The notes beneath the pieces were generated by a model. It was not told where the DNA came from. It saw only the letters and a list, made by a program, of their open reading frames with translations, and ran no database searches. The translations under genes and the position numbers were made by a program. A stretch of 64,000 bases of DNA, from NCBI GenBank assembly GCA_947069175.1, contig CAMTDV010000028.1:66572157-66636156 (forward strand), given 5' to 3'. Positions within the stretch are counted from its first letter, which is position 1. Each line of letters opens with the position of its first letter. This DNA is from Scalesia atractyloides. Taxonomy: Eukaryota > Streptophyta > Magnoliopsida > Asterales > Asteraceae. This document shows, piece after piece, positions 11,735 through 22,620 of the stretch.

Positions 11735-12954
11735 ACTGTTCACCCTCTATAATTTTTTACTATATTTTGAAAGTAGTTGTGAGTGGTGGAGAGAGAAAAC
11801 GTAATAATAAAAATATAAAAATATATTACATAATTGAAAGTAGGAAGAAAATGTAGTTATTTTTAGTGAAATTATAGGGTAAAAAATGGAATGGATATGA
11901 ATACTCTAATACTTTCAGACACTCACTTTAATTTTTCAAGTAAGCTTTGTCACTACATGTGATTTACCTCCATATTTCATGTAGATCCGGTCGGTAGGAG
12001 ACACCTAGTGGTGGCTTACACTGTTGTGTTTAATGTTTGTTCTTTGATATAACTTTGTATTTAAAATAGAGTATCTTTTTGCATCGTAAGCTATAGTTGT
12101 TTCAGTATCGTGACGTATAGAACCGATTTTGACCGAACAATATTGGTACATGTATCAATGTTATCAAGACTAGTACCAGTATTGGTGTTTATGGTTTCGT
12201 TTGATATAAAACATGCGTTAATATCCTTTTGGGCATGTCACAACTTTATTTTTTAGATTTTTTCTTTCATTTATTTTAGCAAGTGTGGATTTCGTAACAA
12301 ACCAAACATATATCAATCAAATTCCTATCCCATAACATGGGGACGCCCGTAGTTTGTTGTCAAACACAAATAATTGAAAAAAACAACATAATAAGTTTAT
12401 TACAAAATATCATAGAAAATTGTTATTAAACTACGTGCAATATGAATGTTAAAATAAATATCTTATGTTTATTGTAAATAAGCATTAAATGCATGTAGAG
12501 TCGTGCACGATAACTTTCATAAATATTTAGGGCTAATGCGGAAGAAAAATATTGTGCCGAATAAAGAGAAAATAATTAAAATAATAAAATTGTGGTAAGG
12601 GGAAATGAATTAAAAATAAAAAAAATAAAGTGGTGAAGCTAAAACTTATTATCTTGAGATGGTTCTTCCACTCCACCACCAACATTTTTTTATAATGAAT
12701 GGATACATATATTAAATATATAATTTAATGTATATATAAAAGCTTATAAAAACCTTTCGGACCCTTTGAAAATTTGGGTTTCGGACGACGACACGGGTTG
12801 ATCGGCCGGAGAGCCGGCCCTGAATGCATGCAGGTATAAGGTAGAGACGTAGACGCAAAGTTTTCCGTAAACATGCATATGTGCATGTCATGCTTTCCAA
12901 ATGTTAATATAAATAGAGTTTTATATGTACCATAAAAATTCAAAACTCTCTTCT
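11735..12954. other. AT-rich intergenic sequence
   Basis: No gene or transposon boundary was recognised. Around 12095-12190 is a stretch (GACCGAACAATATTGGTAC) resembling the sequence inside the Helitron-like ends near 37000, suggesting a decayed repeat. Minus ORFs at 12712-13135 run into the (TA)n tract and are rejected. Confidence 0.4.

Positions 12955-13033
<79 letters not shown>
12955..13033. repeat. (TA)n microsatellite
   Basis: About 75 bp of nearly pure TA with one interruption, directly upstream of the TATA box of the cysteine-rich peptide gene. It is the source of the long YIYI ORFs in both strands, which are artefacts. Confidence 0.95.
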
Positions 13034-13039
<6 letters not shown>

Positions 13040-13040
13040 A
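13034..13040 (+). promoter_or_regulatory. Candidate TATA box of cysteine-rich peptide gene
   Basis: TATATAAAG begins at the edge of the (TA)n tract, 54-60 bp upstream of the ATG at 13094. This distance suits a start site about 30 bp downstream and a 5'UTR of about 25-30 nt. Because the tract itself is TA-rich, the exact TATA position is uncertain. Confidence 0.4.
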
Positions 13041-13093
13041 AGAGCAATACAATCATAATATACGTGGTACAATGGTAACACTCGGGAAATCAC

Positions 13094-13460
13094 ATGGTCT
13101 TTTATATAAGCTTTTTCATGTTTTTGGCGTGTCACCGGTGTAAGTCGTCATCTGGTCTGGTCATATTATAACGTCAAACTTTTTAAATAAACATTGTTAT
13201 CAATATTTTATTATTTTTAATTTATAGCTGAAAACGATATTACATCTTTTAGGGTTTCTCCACCAAAAGAGTGCGCTCCACACTCTGTTGAGTTTAGAGA
13301 TGATAGTTCTTATTGTTGTTGTGGTGAGTACAAAGATCCAAGACAATGCATATCCAAATTAGATGCGTGTGCTAAGATTTGTGCTACGAGGAAAAGTTGT
13401 TGCAAAAAAGTGATATTATTGAGGAATAACTATATAGTGATTCACTCTCTTCTTAAGTAA
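13094..13460 (+). CDS. Small secreted cysteine-rich peptide, ESF1/MEG-like, two exons
   Basis: Exon 1 (13094-13139) encodes MVFYISFFMFLACHR, a hydrophobic signal-like start preceded by an in-frame stop at 13076. A GTAAGT donor follows at 13140. An acceptor TTTATAG ends at 13227 and exon 2 runs 13228-13460. Phases match (one base plus two) and the joined product is 92 residues. Exon 2 stays open for 77 codons to TAA at 13458. It has nine Cys: one, then CCC after 13 residues, then C after 8, C after 6, C after 3 and CC after 5. The core is SYCCCGEYKDPRQC with LDACAKIC. That CC-x8-C-x6-C-x3-C spacing resembles the plant EMBRYO SURROUNDING FACTOR 1 / MEG family of secreted signalling peptides, though other cysteine-rich classes are possible. 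The last 16 residues form an unusual hydrophobic tail. The 88-bp intron is short. I infer an extracellular peptide; expression is not shown. Confidence 0.55.
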
Positions 13461-13498
13461 ATTTGAAGTGCTCACCTATATATATATAATATTATATT

Positions 13499-13531
<33 letters not shown>

Positions 13532-14100
13532 TATAACATCTCTTATGGAAAAAGATGTAATATAAAAAAAATTAAGATGTTTGTTATAAATTTTAAAGTA
13601 TAGAGAACAAGTGATCTATGAAATAGTTTCTAATTTAACTCTGTTTATTAAACGTCTATAATTAATAAATCTTATTTATAATACTTTAAATTAGGATTTA
13701 AATTTACATTTACTCGTTATATTTTTATAAGTAAATACTATTTAAAATAAAACTTACTGAATATATGTTTCTATTTATATATAAATACTAAATAATAAAG
13801 TATATAATTATAAAATATTTAAAGCAACAATAATAATATACCCAAATATAATTAAATATTTTCTTATTTAAATACTTAACTGTATAATTAATAAACATTT
13901 ATAATAATAATGATGATAATTACTAAATATTTACAATAACAATGATAATAATAATAAACAATAATACTTAAATATAATTAGTGTGTAAGTGTTACATCGC
14001 ATAGGTCAACCTTCTATCTTATTTAAATATTTATAATAATAATAATAATAATAATAATACCCAACTCGCTAGTATTTGTGTATATATTGTATAAAAGAGA
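13461..14100. other. AT-rich sequence with simple repeats
   Basis: Contains a second TA-rich tract (about 13480-13535), many AATAAT runs and an (AAT)n tract at about 14036-14059. It includes the 3' flank of the cysteine-rich peptide gene. No gene is seen. Confidence 0.5.
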
Positions 14101-14429
14101 GTTATCGTAAAAACGCTAAATATTGCGAGAACCACAAGAACAAATAAAAAATTAATCAAAATCAAATTTCTAATACAAATTTTATTATAATTAAACTATA
14201 ATATTAAAAGAATAATTTACTCTTTAAATAATTCATCTCTACTATCAAAATCACTCTTAATAAACTTTCACAATGTAAATTTAAATGTGTCAACTTAAAT
14301 TCTAATATCGTATTCGAAAAATAGTGACAAATGTAATTTTTTTAACTTTGATCGTTTTTTATTAAGTTCTCATGGTTTTTTTCATTCGTTCTCACGGTTT
14401 TCGCAATATTTAGCGTTATTAAGAAAACT
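14101..14429. mobile_element. MITE with ~45-bp inverted repeats
   Basis: The left arm (14101-14145) contains AACGCTAAATATTGCGAGAA. The right arm (about 14383-14429), read inverted, contains AACGCTAAATATTGCGAAAA followed by a diverged GAACGAAT block. The arms agree at roughly 80 percent by eye. The interior is AT-rich and non-coding. A target duplication could not be fixed, so the superfamily is left open. Confidence 0.5.
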
Positions 14430-14540
14430 AAAAAACTCCATTTTTTTAAAAAACGCACAATATTATCATTTTTGACTATAAATCTATATTTTTAAAATAC
14501 TAAAAAAATTAAAATTAATATCACAGATGTGTAATACTAC

Positions 14541-14735
14541 GAAAAACCCTAAACCCCCAACCCCCCATCTCCCAAAAAACTAAACGAACCCCACCCCTTA
14601 AAAAGCTAAACCCTAAACTTAAATCCCCCAAAAACCTAACCCCTCACTCTAAAAACTAAACCCTAAACCTAAACATACCCTCCTAAACCTAACCTTAAAA
14701 GCTAAAATAAACTGAAAAACCTAAACCCCATGGCT
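14541..14735. repeat. Interstitial telomere-like repeat, degenerate CCCTAAA
   Basis: Several exact CCCTAAA units and many variants (CCTAAAC, CCCCAAA, CCTAACC) in C-rich/A-rich sequence, contrasting with the AT-rich surroundings. All are in the same orientation. Confidence 0.6.
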
Positions 14736-14947
14736 AAACTGCAAATGCAACATAACATATTTTGCACATTTTTAATACTAGTTTATTTTTAATTTTTTAA
14801 TCTTAAAATGCTTGATTTACAACCAAAAAACGTTAAAAAAATATTTGTGTGTTTTTAAGCTTTAGTTACCTCAAACATTTAGACTCAGCTTTAACTACAT
14901 TAGTTATTTTTTATTTTATAATTATTTACGCTTTCGCAACTCAAATA

Positions 14948-17900
14948 TGTAACACCGTGTAAAATTCGTGTCCAATAATATAGTGACACTTGTTGTATTT
15001 TAAATATAGTCTGTTAAAGATCAATAAGGACTAAAGGCGTCAACATGCTCAATTTGAGCCTCTGAGTGACGATCCGATGTCAACATGCATAAATAACAGC
15101 CTTTGAGTGACTGATATGTCAACATGCCCAGCCTCTGAGTGACATCGGGATCAACATGCTTATCATAAGCCTCTGAGTGATCCTTTGTGAAGTCCTAAAC
15201 TTTCATAGGTGCCATTTGTTGGACGAGAGAGTTCAATTTTGCAAATATATGAAAGTTGGATAACGGAGGGATTAAAAGTGTCAACATGTTAATTCTTACC
15301 TCTCAGTGACCTTTTAACGAACCGAGAGCTCGACAATGTCCGGGCATAATCCCGGATATGCCAAGTATTGGCTACGGAGGGCTAAAAGTGCCAAAAAGGT
15401 GTTTTAGAAGGCTTTTATAAGCTTTTTAAAGTCAAGGGGTTAAAAGTGTCAAATTTTGAATCTGGCCGTGGGGCGGTCGCGGGCCGCGATAGACCTGGCC
15501 TGGGCCTCTCGCGCCCCGCGAGAACAAGTCTGACGCAGAAAATTTGTTTGGAGACCAAGCAAAGCTCCAAAACCATTGAAACAAAACCATGGCTTCTCTA
15601 AACTGCTATGCCACGTTTTGGGACACTTGTAAGCTTCTTCTTACTACCCAAAACACCTGGCTTCACCTCCTTTGAGCTCTCCAACTATAAATAGGTGCAT
15701 AAGTTCTCATTCCAACTTGCACCTTTCTCACTAAATCACCCTTCTCCCTCCACTGGAAGTTCCTAGCTGAAAGGAGCATCCAACTTAGTTCTCTTGCATT
15801 GTAGGAACCTCTTGTAAGTGTTCCTTGCTCTTGCATTTTCGTTTATAGGTTTTTTATAGCCAAAAGTCAAGCGTTTTTCGAAAAACGCTTTGACTTTCGG
15901 TTAAGACCATTATGGTCCAGCCATTGTTTGAAATGAACATGGCTAAGTGATCGTAGTAAGGTAGGTGTTAATCCTATAAAGGGCACCTCCTGAAGATCAT
16001 GTTTGCTAGACCAATTGATGGGTCAAAATTATGATATTAAAAAGTCAAAAAGGTCATTTTTGGAAAAATTATAAATTGATCTTATATATGTTATTAAACC
16101 TGTTTTGACACTTAAACAAGATGATAATAATTACTAGAACATATAAGAACATGTTCGGCTCGTCAATTTCAGTTCTAGGGTCGGTTCGCAACCGAAAGTT
16201 GCGAAGTTTGACTTCTGCTTTGACTTTCGATTCTGACCCGATTTAGATTAGTTACCTACTGATCTAAAGTTGCATTATGATCATCATATTATGTAGCATA
16301 ACCCTCTGAGGTGATATTACATGATCATAATCGAATCCAAGTTTAAGTACAAGTTCCATAATTATGCGATCTTCGACCAAAATGTCCATTTTTCATAAAA
16401 CAAGGTTTTAAATGGTAATGAACTTGAAAATGAGTTTCTACTAATGTAGGATTATTTGGGATGTTAAACCAAGTTATAAACTGAGTTTTTAAGCAAGTCC
16501 TTAAACTATGTCGATAAATGACGGTTTTAGCCCCTGTGGCTTATAAAATAGTTTTAATCAAATCTTTTCATGGTAAATCATTTCCCTACCGATATGTTGT
16601 ACAAAATAACATAATTTAAACATTTTTAACTGACTATAACATCAGTTTTCATAAACATCACTTAAAGACGTCATATTACGACAAAAGCGCCATTTCGGCG
16701 CATAGTATGGTTTTAAACCATATTAATGGACCAAGACTTGTTACCTACTGATTTTAAACCTTTTTTTAAACATATTTATAGTAGGTACAAGTTATAAACT
16801 CAGAATCCCAAATAATTTATATACTATGTGTAAAATAACCAAAATGCCCCTTCGGTGCATAATTTGGTCATAAAAGGTAAAATACACATATAATTGATAT
16901 CCTACTGATATTATATCATAAATGAAGTATTTTTTCAGAATACGTGTAACCATAACATTAAATTATATTCAAGTTCCTTTTATATGATGTGAAATTACCA
17001 AAACGCCCTTATGAGACATAATTTCGTTTTAAAAACCTTAACGGGCATACAAGTTGATATCCTACTGATATCTTAACTTACTTAAAGTATAATGGCATAT
17101 AGAACTTGTCCATGACTTATCCGGTTACCCGATATCACTAATATGCGCACGGTTAAGTATATGTAACTATTTTACGAAAATTAACCGAAACGGGTTTACC
17201 CTTGTCACTTAAGTCTCAAAATCCAGAATGTTAATAGTTTACCCATATTAAACAAGTCAAGGTACTTTTTGGGATTAAACTAAATTCTAACCAATCATCG
17301 TTTAATCTAGCGTCATACGTTTTGATCAAGTACGCTAGTCGGTCAAAGTCTATGACTTAAATAAGACCGTTAGTATTTAATTGGTTAGTTTAGGCCATAA
17401 TCCAGACTAGAGACTTGCCGGTAAATGCTATCTGCACTTAGTCCTTTTGTGTACGGCTGAGTTATTAAAAATTAAAGAAGACTAACTCAGGTAAATACTC
17501 TCGACTTATTTCCCCTATACGGGCTTGGGTTACGGTAAATTATTACCGCTTGGTCGGGAATGGGATTAATCAAACGCCGGTTCGGAATAGAAATCCGCGT
17601 ATTCTGTTTTAATCAGTTTTGTTTGATAATATAAACAACGGGGTTAACTACCGTGTCCTAGATATCCTTGGCTCATTACAATCGAAATGGCCACGACCTT
17701 AGCGCGGGTGTAGGCATACACCCGATAGACGCTCAATTATGCATTCCCACAAGGTTGGGAGAATTGACTCCTTCGTGAGTCCAAAGTGGTGTGTACGTTA
17801 ATTGTGTCTCGGTTTTCATGCCGAGCCCCGTATGTATGGCAAACATGTAAATCTGTTAACAAGGTTGGACGGTCAATTAACCCAAGTTATAAAAAGATTT

Positions 17901-18308
17901 TTGTGCTGATACGCACCTAAAACATTTTTGAAATGTTTTCAAAATGAGTCAGTTGGGTGTATTTACCAGCGAAAGCTGACGTATTTTCAAAAGACTAATC
18001 TGCAGGTAAAATACGAAAATAGGCCGGAATTGCTCGGTAGTGATAAAGGATCTTGCAAATCCTAAATCTGTCCAAAGTCTGTTTTATATTCTTTCCTTGT
18101 ACAATTTATGATCCGCCTGTGGATCTTCTGTTACAAGCTTGTATATTATTTTGTATTTTTGAACATTTGGTTTGTAATAGTAATTTTACTCCAAGACTTC
18201 CGCTGTGCCGTGTTTAATTGACAATAATGTTATCAATTGTTGTCACGATACTCCCCACCCGGGCCCACCGGTGTTTGGATTTCGGGGTTGGAAATCCGGG
18301 GTGTGACA
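14948..18308 (+). repeat. 5' LTR of copy B
   Basis: Begins TGTAACACC and ends GGGTGTGACA; 3,361 bp. The 38-bp array (about 15043-15182) has only about four units. TATA box TATAAATA is at 15686. A GC-rich inverted repeat precedes it (about 15478-15522). Confidence 0.95.
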
Positions 18309-18312
18309 GGGT

Positions 18313-18326
18313 TGGTATCAGAGCCA
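18313..18326 (+). promoter_or_regulatory. Primer-binding site, initiator tRNA-Met type
   Basis: TGGTATCAGAGCCA lies 4 bp after the 5' LTR end. It is complementary to the 3' end of initiator methionine tRNA, the usual primer of plant LTR retrotransposons. The identical site is at 46694-46707 in copy C. Confidence 0.9.
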
Positions 18327-18479
18327 ACGTTTGAGAGAATTAAACACTAGCCTTTTGTGTTTAGTCTCAAACTTACACGAGCACATTCCTTAGACTTCCG
18401 AGTCTAGGCATTGGCCTAGGATTACTCATTTCATTATTAAGTTATTAGTATTGTTTTTTAATTGAATCTTACCAGGAAA

Positions 18480-19558
18480 ATGCCGCCACGTGTGAGAGGA
18501 TAAAGTGGACGAGGAAAAGGTCCCATGAGGTAGGACCATCGGGGCGTATTCCTCCTCAACCTCATAATTCAGATGCATACAAAGAATCAGTAGATTCGTC
18601 TCCATGGCAACCAGCGAGACGTTCTGTCTCTAATAGACACTTGCCCTCACATTCCCAAAATTCTTACCACTCACACCACTCCTACCATTCTCACCATTCT
18701 CATTCTCATCACTCATACCATGAAGAATTTAACCCCAACCATTATTTTAACACGCCTACAGCCGATCAAAATCAGTTGGACCAGCCGCACCCTATTGACG
18801 AGGACTCCGACCCGGAGATACCACCGTCGGGATCAAATGTGCATCCCATTGAAATTTCGAGCGATTCAAACTCATATGCCGGATCGCCCTACCAAGGTCC
18901 TAATGAGTGGGACCAATATTGGAACCAATTCACCTTTACCCACACACCTTCCCATCACTATCAACCACCTCCTGTTCAAGAAGATGTCCACATGGAACCG
19001 GTGGACCAACCTCAACCACCACCTGAACCACTAAGGAGGAAGCGTGGAGCACGTATGTTGGTACGTGCCGGACAAAGGTCGGGATCGCTACCACCTTTAC
19101 CCAACTCCTACCCCACAATACAAGAGGACCCACAAATGGGTGGACCCTCTAATGTTCCACCTATAGTGGAACCAACACCAACACCTGCTGTTCAACCACA
19201 CCAACGGGTTATACTAACCCAATTCCCACGTATCCAGACACGTTTGATATGATCCTTTTAACCCGTCTACACTGGTAGACTATCAAGCATGGTCGCAAGA
19301 CCCCTACATGCAGGCGGTTATGCACAATGCACTTTACCCGTCTCCTTTCCCACCTACTTATCCACCGATTGGATACCCAACTTATGGGTACCAGTATCCG
19401 GTTATGCCACACCACAACCTCCGCCACCACTAGAGGCCATTAATGAGGCCTTAGAAAGGATGAAAGAAATGTAGCAATATGCGGAGAAAATAGAGAAGAA
19501 GACAAATAAGTTCGTCAAGAAACTCTCCAAATTTGTTAAGGGAAAGAAGGACGAGTGA
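18480..19558 (+). pseudogene. Extra ORF upstream of gag (Pro/His-rich protein), copy B
   Basis: The putative start MPPRVRG is at 18480 and is cut by an early stop. The main open part (18641-19252) is rich in His/Ser (a run of SHHSYHSHH type), then acidic, then Pro/Gln-rich, with a basic RRKRGARMLVRAGQRSG segment. After a frameshift it continues through a Pro/Tyr-rich part to a helical, coiled-coil-like end (EALERMKEM) and a Lys-rich tail ending at TGA 19556. The same ORF lies at 46858-47925 in copy C, so it belongs to the family and is not a chance insertion. I recognise no domain. Extra ORFs before gag are known in other Ty3/gypsy groups such as Ogre; function is unknown. A gag-like or nucleic acid-binding role is only a guess. 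Confidence 0.6.
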
Positions 19559-20063
19559 AGTCTCTACTAATTATATGTAGTCCCTGCAAGGACATTGTTA
19601 TTCTTTAGTCCCTGCATGGACATTTTTATTTCTTTAAGTCCTTGCATGGACAAGTTTATTTCATCTTTCTAGTATTGTAATTTCTTATGGAAATTTAATG
19701 AAGTACTTTTGGAATTATATATATATATATATATGTAATTCATCCTCTTGAAATGAGCGCCTCGATTTTACTCGAATTTATGCTCTGCTATATGATTCCA
19801 AAAGACCTTAATAGATTGATTATGCCAAGTGGCACAGACCACACATTGGCCAAGAAGTGATAGTTAAGTACGAAGGGGTTTTCTATCAGGATAGTTAAGG
19901 GAAGTTATCATTCTATCCAGGATTAAGGGACTAGGTCCAAACCTCCAAGGTAGTTAAGGTCGAAGGTGACCGGGACCATTAATCAATTATTAAGGTACTC
20001 TTATGTAACATTAAGAAATGTTCATACTCTTGGTAGTGTGGCTTGAGGAACCACACTAGCCGT
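19559..20063 (+). other. 3'UTR-like spacer after the extra ORF (copy B)
   Basis: Three short repeats of the type AGTCCCTGCATGGACA (about 35-bp period) are followed by TTCTTATGGAAATTTAATGAAG and a (TA)n tract near 19718-19733. It is non-coding and resembles a transcript 3' end. The equivalent region of copy C is 47926-48421. Confidence 0.45.
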
Positions 20064-20470
20064 CAGGCCAATGTGCCCAATTAATTGTCCAACGGGACAG
20101 GCTGATATGCCATGTACATCTGATATGATGTAGGCCAATGTGCCCAATTAATTGTCCAACAGGACAGGCTGATATGCCATGTACATCTGATATGATGTAG
20201 GCCAATGTGCCCAATTAATTGTCCAACGGGACAGGCTGATATGCCATGTACATCTGACATGAAGTAGGCCAATGTGCCTAATTAATTGTCCAATGGAATA
20301 GGCTGATATGCCATATACATCTGATATGATGTAGGCCAATGTGCCCAATTAATTATCCAACGGGACAGGCTGATATGCCATATACATCTGATATGATGTA
20401 GGCCAAGGTGCCCAATTATTGTCCAACGTGACAGGCTGACATGCCATATGTATTATGTCTTAAGTGACAG
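20064..20470 (+). repeat. 67-bp tandem repeat between extra ORF and gag (copy B)
   Basis: About six units beginning AGGCCAATGTGCCCAATTAA and containing GACAGGCTGATATGCCAT and ACATCTGATATGATG. Unit starts near 20064, 20132, 20199, 20266, 20333 and 20400 give a 67-bp period (68 for the first). The last unit is partial. Minus ORFs here (MAYFMSDVHG types) are by-products. Confidence 0.9.
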
Positions 20471-20815
20471 GCTGATATGCCATATATATTATGACCAATA
20501 TGACCAGCCAATGTGCCCAACTATTATGTCCATTAGGGACAAGCCTATGAGCTATATAATTGTCAATGATGACAATGACAGTTGTGACATTCCGATCCAC
20601 TGTCCAATAATATATGGACTGTGTCCAAATTGTAATTTGCCTATGATGGTCCTATTAAGACCTAGGCCAAATATAGATGTGTTAAGCCTAAGAGTTGTGA
20701 TGTTATTCACACTAGTATAGGCAATGGATTGTTATATCCAATATTAAAAGCCAATATGGTTGATGTGCCATGGCTAAATGAAGTTTTATTGGTATATAGA
20801 AACCAAGACTTAAAG

Positions 20816-21757
20816 ATGGCTAACTCAAACGAAGCACAAAGTAGCCACAGAAATGTTGAATCTAACAAAGCTGAAAACAAAAATATAGATGATGAAAATT
20901 TTCAAGCTCGCATTGATGCGGCTGTGGAAAGGGCCATTAGTAAGGCCATAGAAAAGCTAAGAGAGCCGAGTGCCACCCGCTCTAGACCCATATCTATTCC
21001 ACCATCTTCAGCTCATAGGGAGAGCTCTGTTCACTCTTCAAATGCGAAGAGTGAACCAAAGAAAATAGATCTTATTGAAAAGTCCCGTTCTGTTAAGGAC
21101 GGATGTACTTATAAGTATTTTGTCTCATGCAAGCCCCGAGACTTTAACGGGGAGAAAGGAGCGGTAGAAGCCCTAAAGTGGCTTGATGAGATGGAACCGA
21201 TTGTAGATATCAGCAATTGTGCTGATAAGGATGTTGTCAAATACGTATCACAATCCTTCAAGGGCGATGCCCTAATATGGTGGAAAGCCATGATTCAATC
21301 AACAGGTAAGGTACACTTGTACAACTTGGGATGGTCCAAGTTTGTTGATTTGGTTAAAGAAACTTACTGCCCAACCCATGAGGTGGAGAAGCTAGAGACA
21401 GACTTCTTGTCTCTAACAATGAAAAACCTAGACTGTCGGAAGTACGTCTCCGATTTCAACTCCCTATCTAGGTTAGTATCCTATTTGATCACCCCCGAAT
21501 CCAAACGCATTGCGCGTTTCATAAATGGGTTGGCGCCCGAGATAAAGGGCATGGTAAAGGCTGCACAACCTAATACTTATAGGTCTGCTGTAGACCTATC
21601 TTTTTCCCTCACCTTAGATCTGTTAAGACAAAAGTCAATTAGGACTGAAACTGACGGAAAGAGGAAACGGGAGGATAATAACTCCCAAAGATTTAAGAAG
21701 AATGGAAATTTCGGGTTCAGGAAGAACCAGAACTTGTCCAGTGACAAACCTCTGTGA
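20816..21757 (+). pseudogene. gag (capsid) of copy B
   Basis: Starting at MANSNEAQ (20816), within a longer open frame from 20729, the protein has a hydrophilic N-terminus and then a typical retrotransposon gag core: DFNGEKGAVEALKWLDEME, ALIWWKAMI and WSKFVDLVKETYCP, followed by a basic stretch. A TGA at 21755 ends the frame at the first cysteine position of the zinc knuckle. Copy C reads CEN there, so a 1-bp loss in copy B explains the stop. Gag assembles the virus-like particle in the cytoplasm. Confidence 0.85.
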
Positions 21758-22620
21758 AATAATTGTAAATATAGGCACTGGGGACAGTGTAGTATAAATC
21801 CACATACCAAACCCTGTGGTATCTGCAAGAGAAAAGGGCATAAGACCTTAGATTGCAAGGATCTCAAGGATGCAGTTTTCTATAACTACAACGAAAAAAG
21901 GCATATAACGTACAATTGCCACAAGAAACCCAAAACTAATGAGGCAAAGCCTGGAGAGGCCAAGAAGGGAAGTGCCCGTGCCTTTCAAATGAATGCCAGG
22001 GAGGCCGTTAATGACAACAACGTCATAACAGGTACATTCCCCATTAACAATATCTAGGCTATAGTTCTTTTTGATTCAGGTGCAAATAAATCATTCGTTG
22101 ACCATAAGTTTAGTAAACTATTAAACTTACCCATAAGAACTCTAGACAAAATTTATGAGATAGAACTCGCCGATGGAACCTTAGAAATTGCTTCTTCCAT
22201 TCTTGATGGATGCTCTATATCCATTAAAAATCATTACATCCCTATCTCTCTTTTGCCAATGAAATTGGCGGGGTTCGATGTTGTCTTAGCCATGGATTGG
22301 TTATCTCGTAACCAAGCCCGCATTGCCTGCGATAAGAAGCTCATCGAAATCAAAACCCCATCTGGTGAAATGATCACCATCCCTGGAGACTCACACTATG
22401 GATTGCCGGACAAGGTGTCGTTATTTAAAGCATCCAAGTGTTTGAGACGAGGCTGTGTCATTTACATGGCACAAGTTACCATAAATGAACCAAAACCGAA
22501 CCTTGAAGATCAACCAATTATCTCGGAGTATTCCGATGTTTTCCCTGAAGAATTACCAGGCGTACCTCCAGATAGACAAGTGGAATTCAGAATAGAATAT
22601 CATATCTGGGGCAGCACCCT
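21758..22620 (+). pseudogene. Zinc knuckles and aspartic protease of copy B
   Basis: Cys-rich motifs (CGICKRKGHKTLDC and a further decayed CCHC-like block) follow the gag stop, with a K-rich linker. The protease begins near 22030 and contains LFDSGANKSFVDHKF, the DSGA active-site triad, and later VVLAMDWLS. The final part is open at 22253-22627. Frameshifts and an in-frame TAG separate the pieces. The family protease cleaves the gag-pol polyprotein. Confidence 0.8.

Noticed and set aside
12712..13143. Long ORFs on both strands with YIYI runs
   Set aside because: They are translations of the (TA)n microsatellite; open frames are automatic in such repeats.
13253..13460. Alternative acceptor at 13251-13252 for the peptide gene
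   Set aside because: Joining there to the GTAAGT donor puts the cysteine-rich frame out of phase; the acceptor at 13226-13227 keeps it in phase.
20081..20348. Minus-strand ORFs (HGISACPVGQLIGH-type repeats), also at 48440-48839
   Set aside because: Products of the 67-bp tandem repeat. The period is not a multiple of three and the repeat lies within the retrotransposon leader.
20064..20470. CRISPR-like regular repeats
   Set aside because: Units are contiguous with no unique spacers, in a plant retrotransposon.
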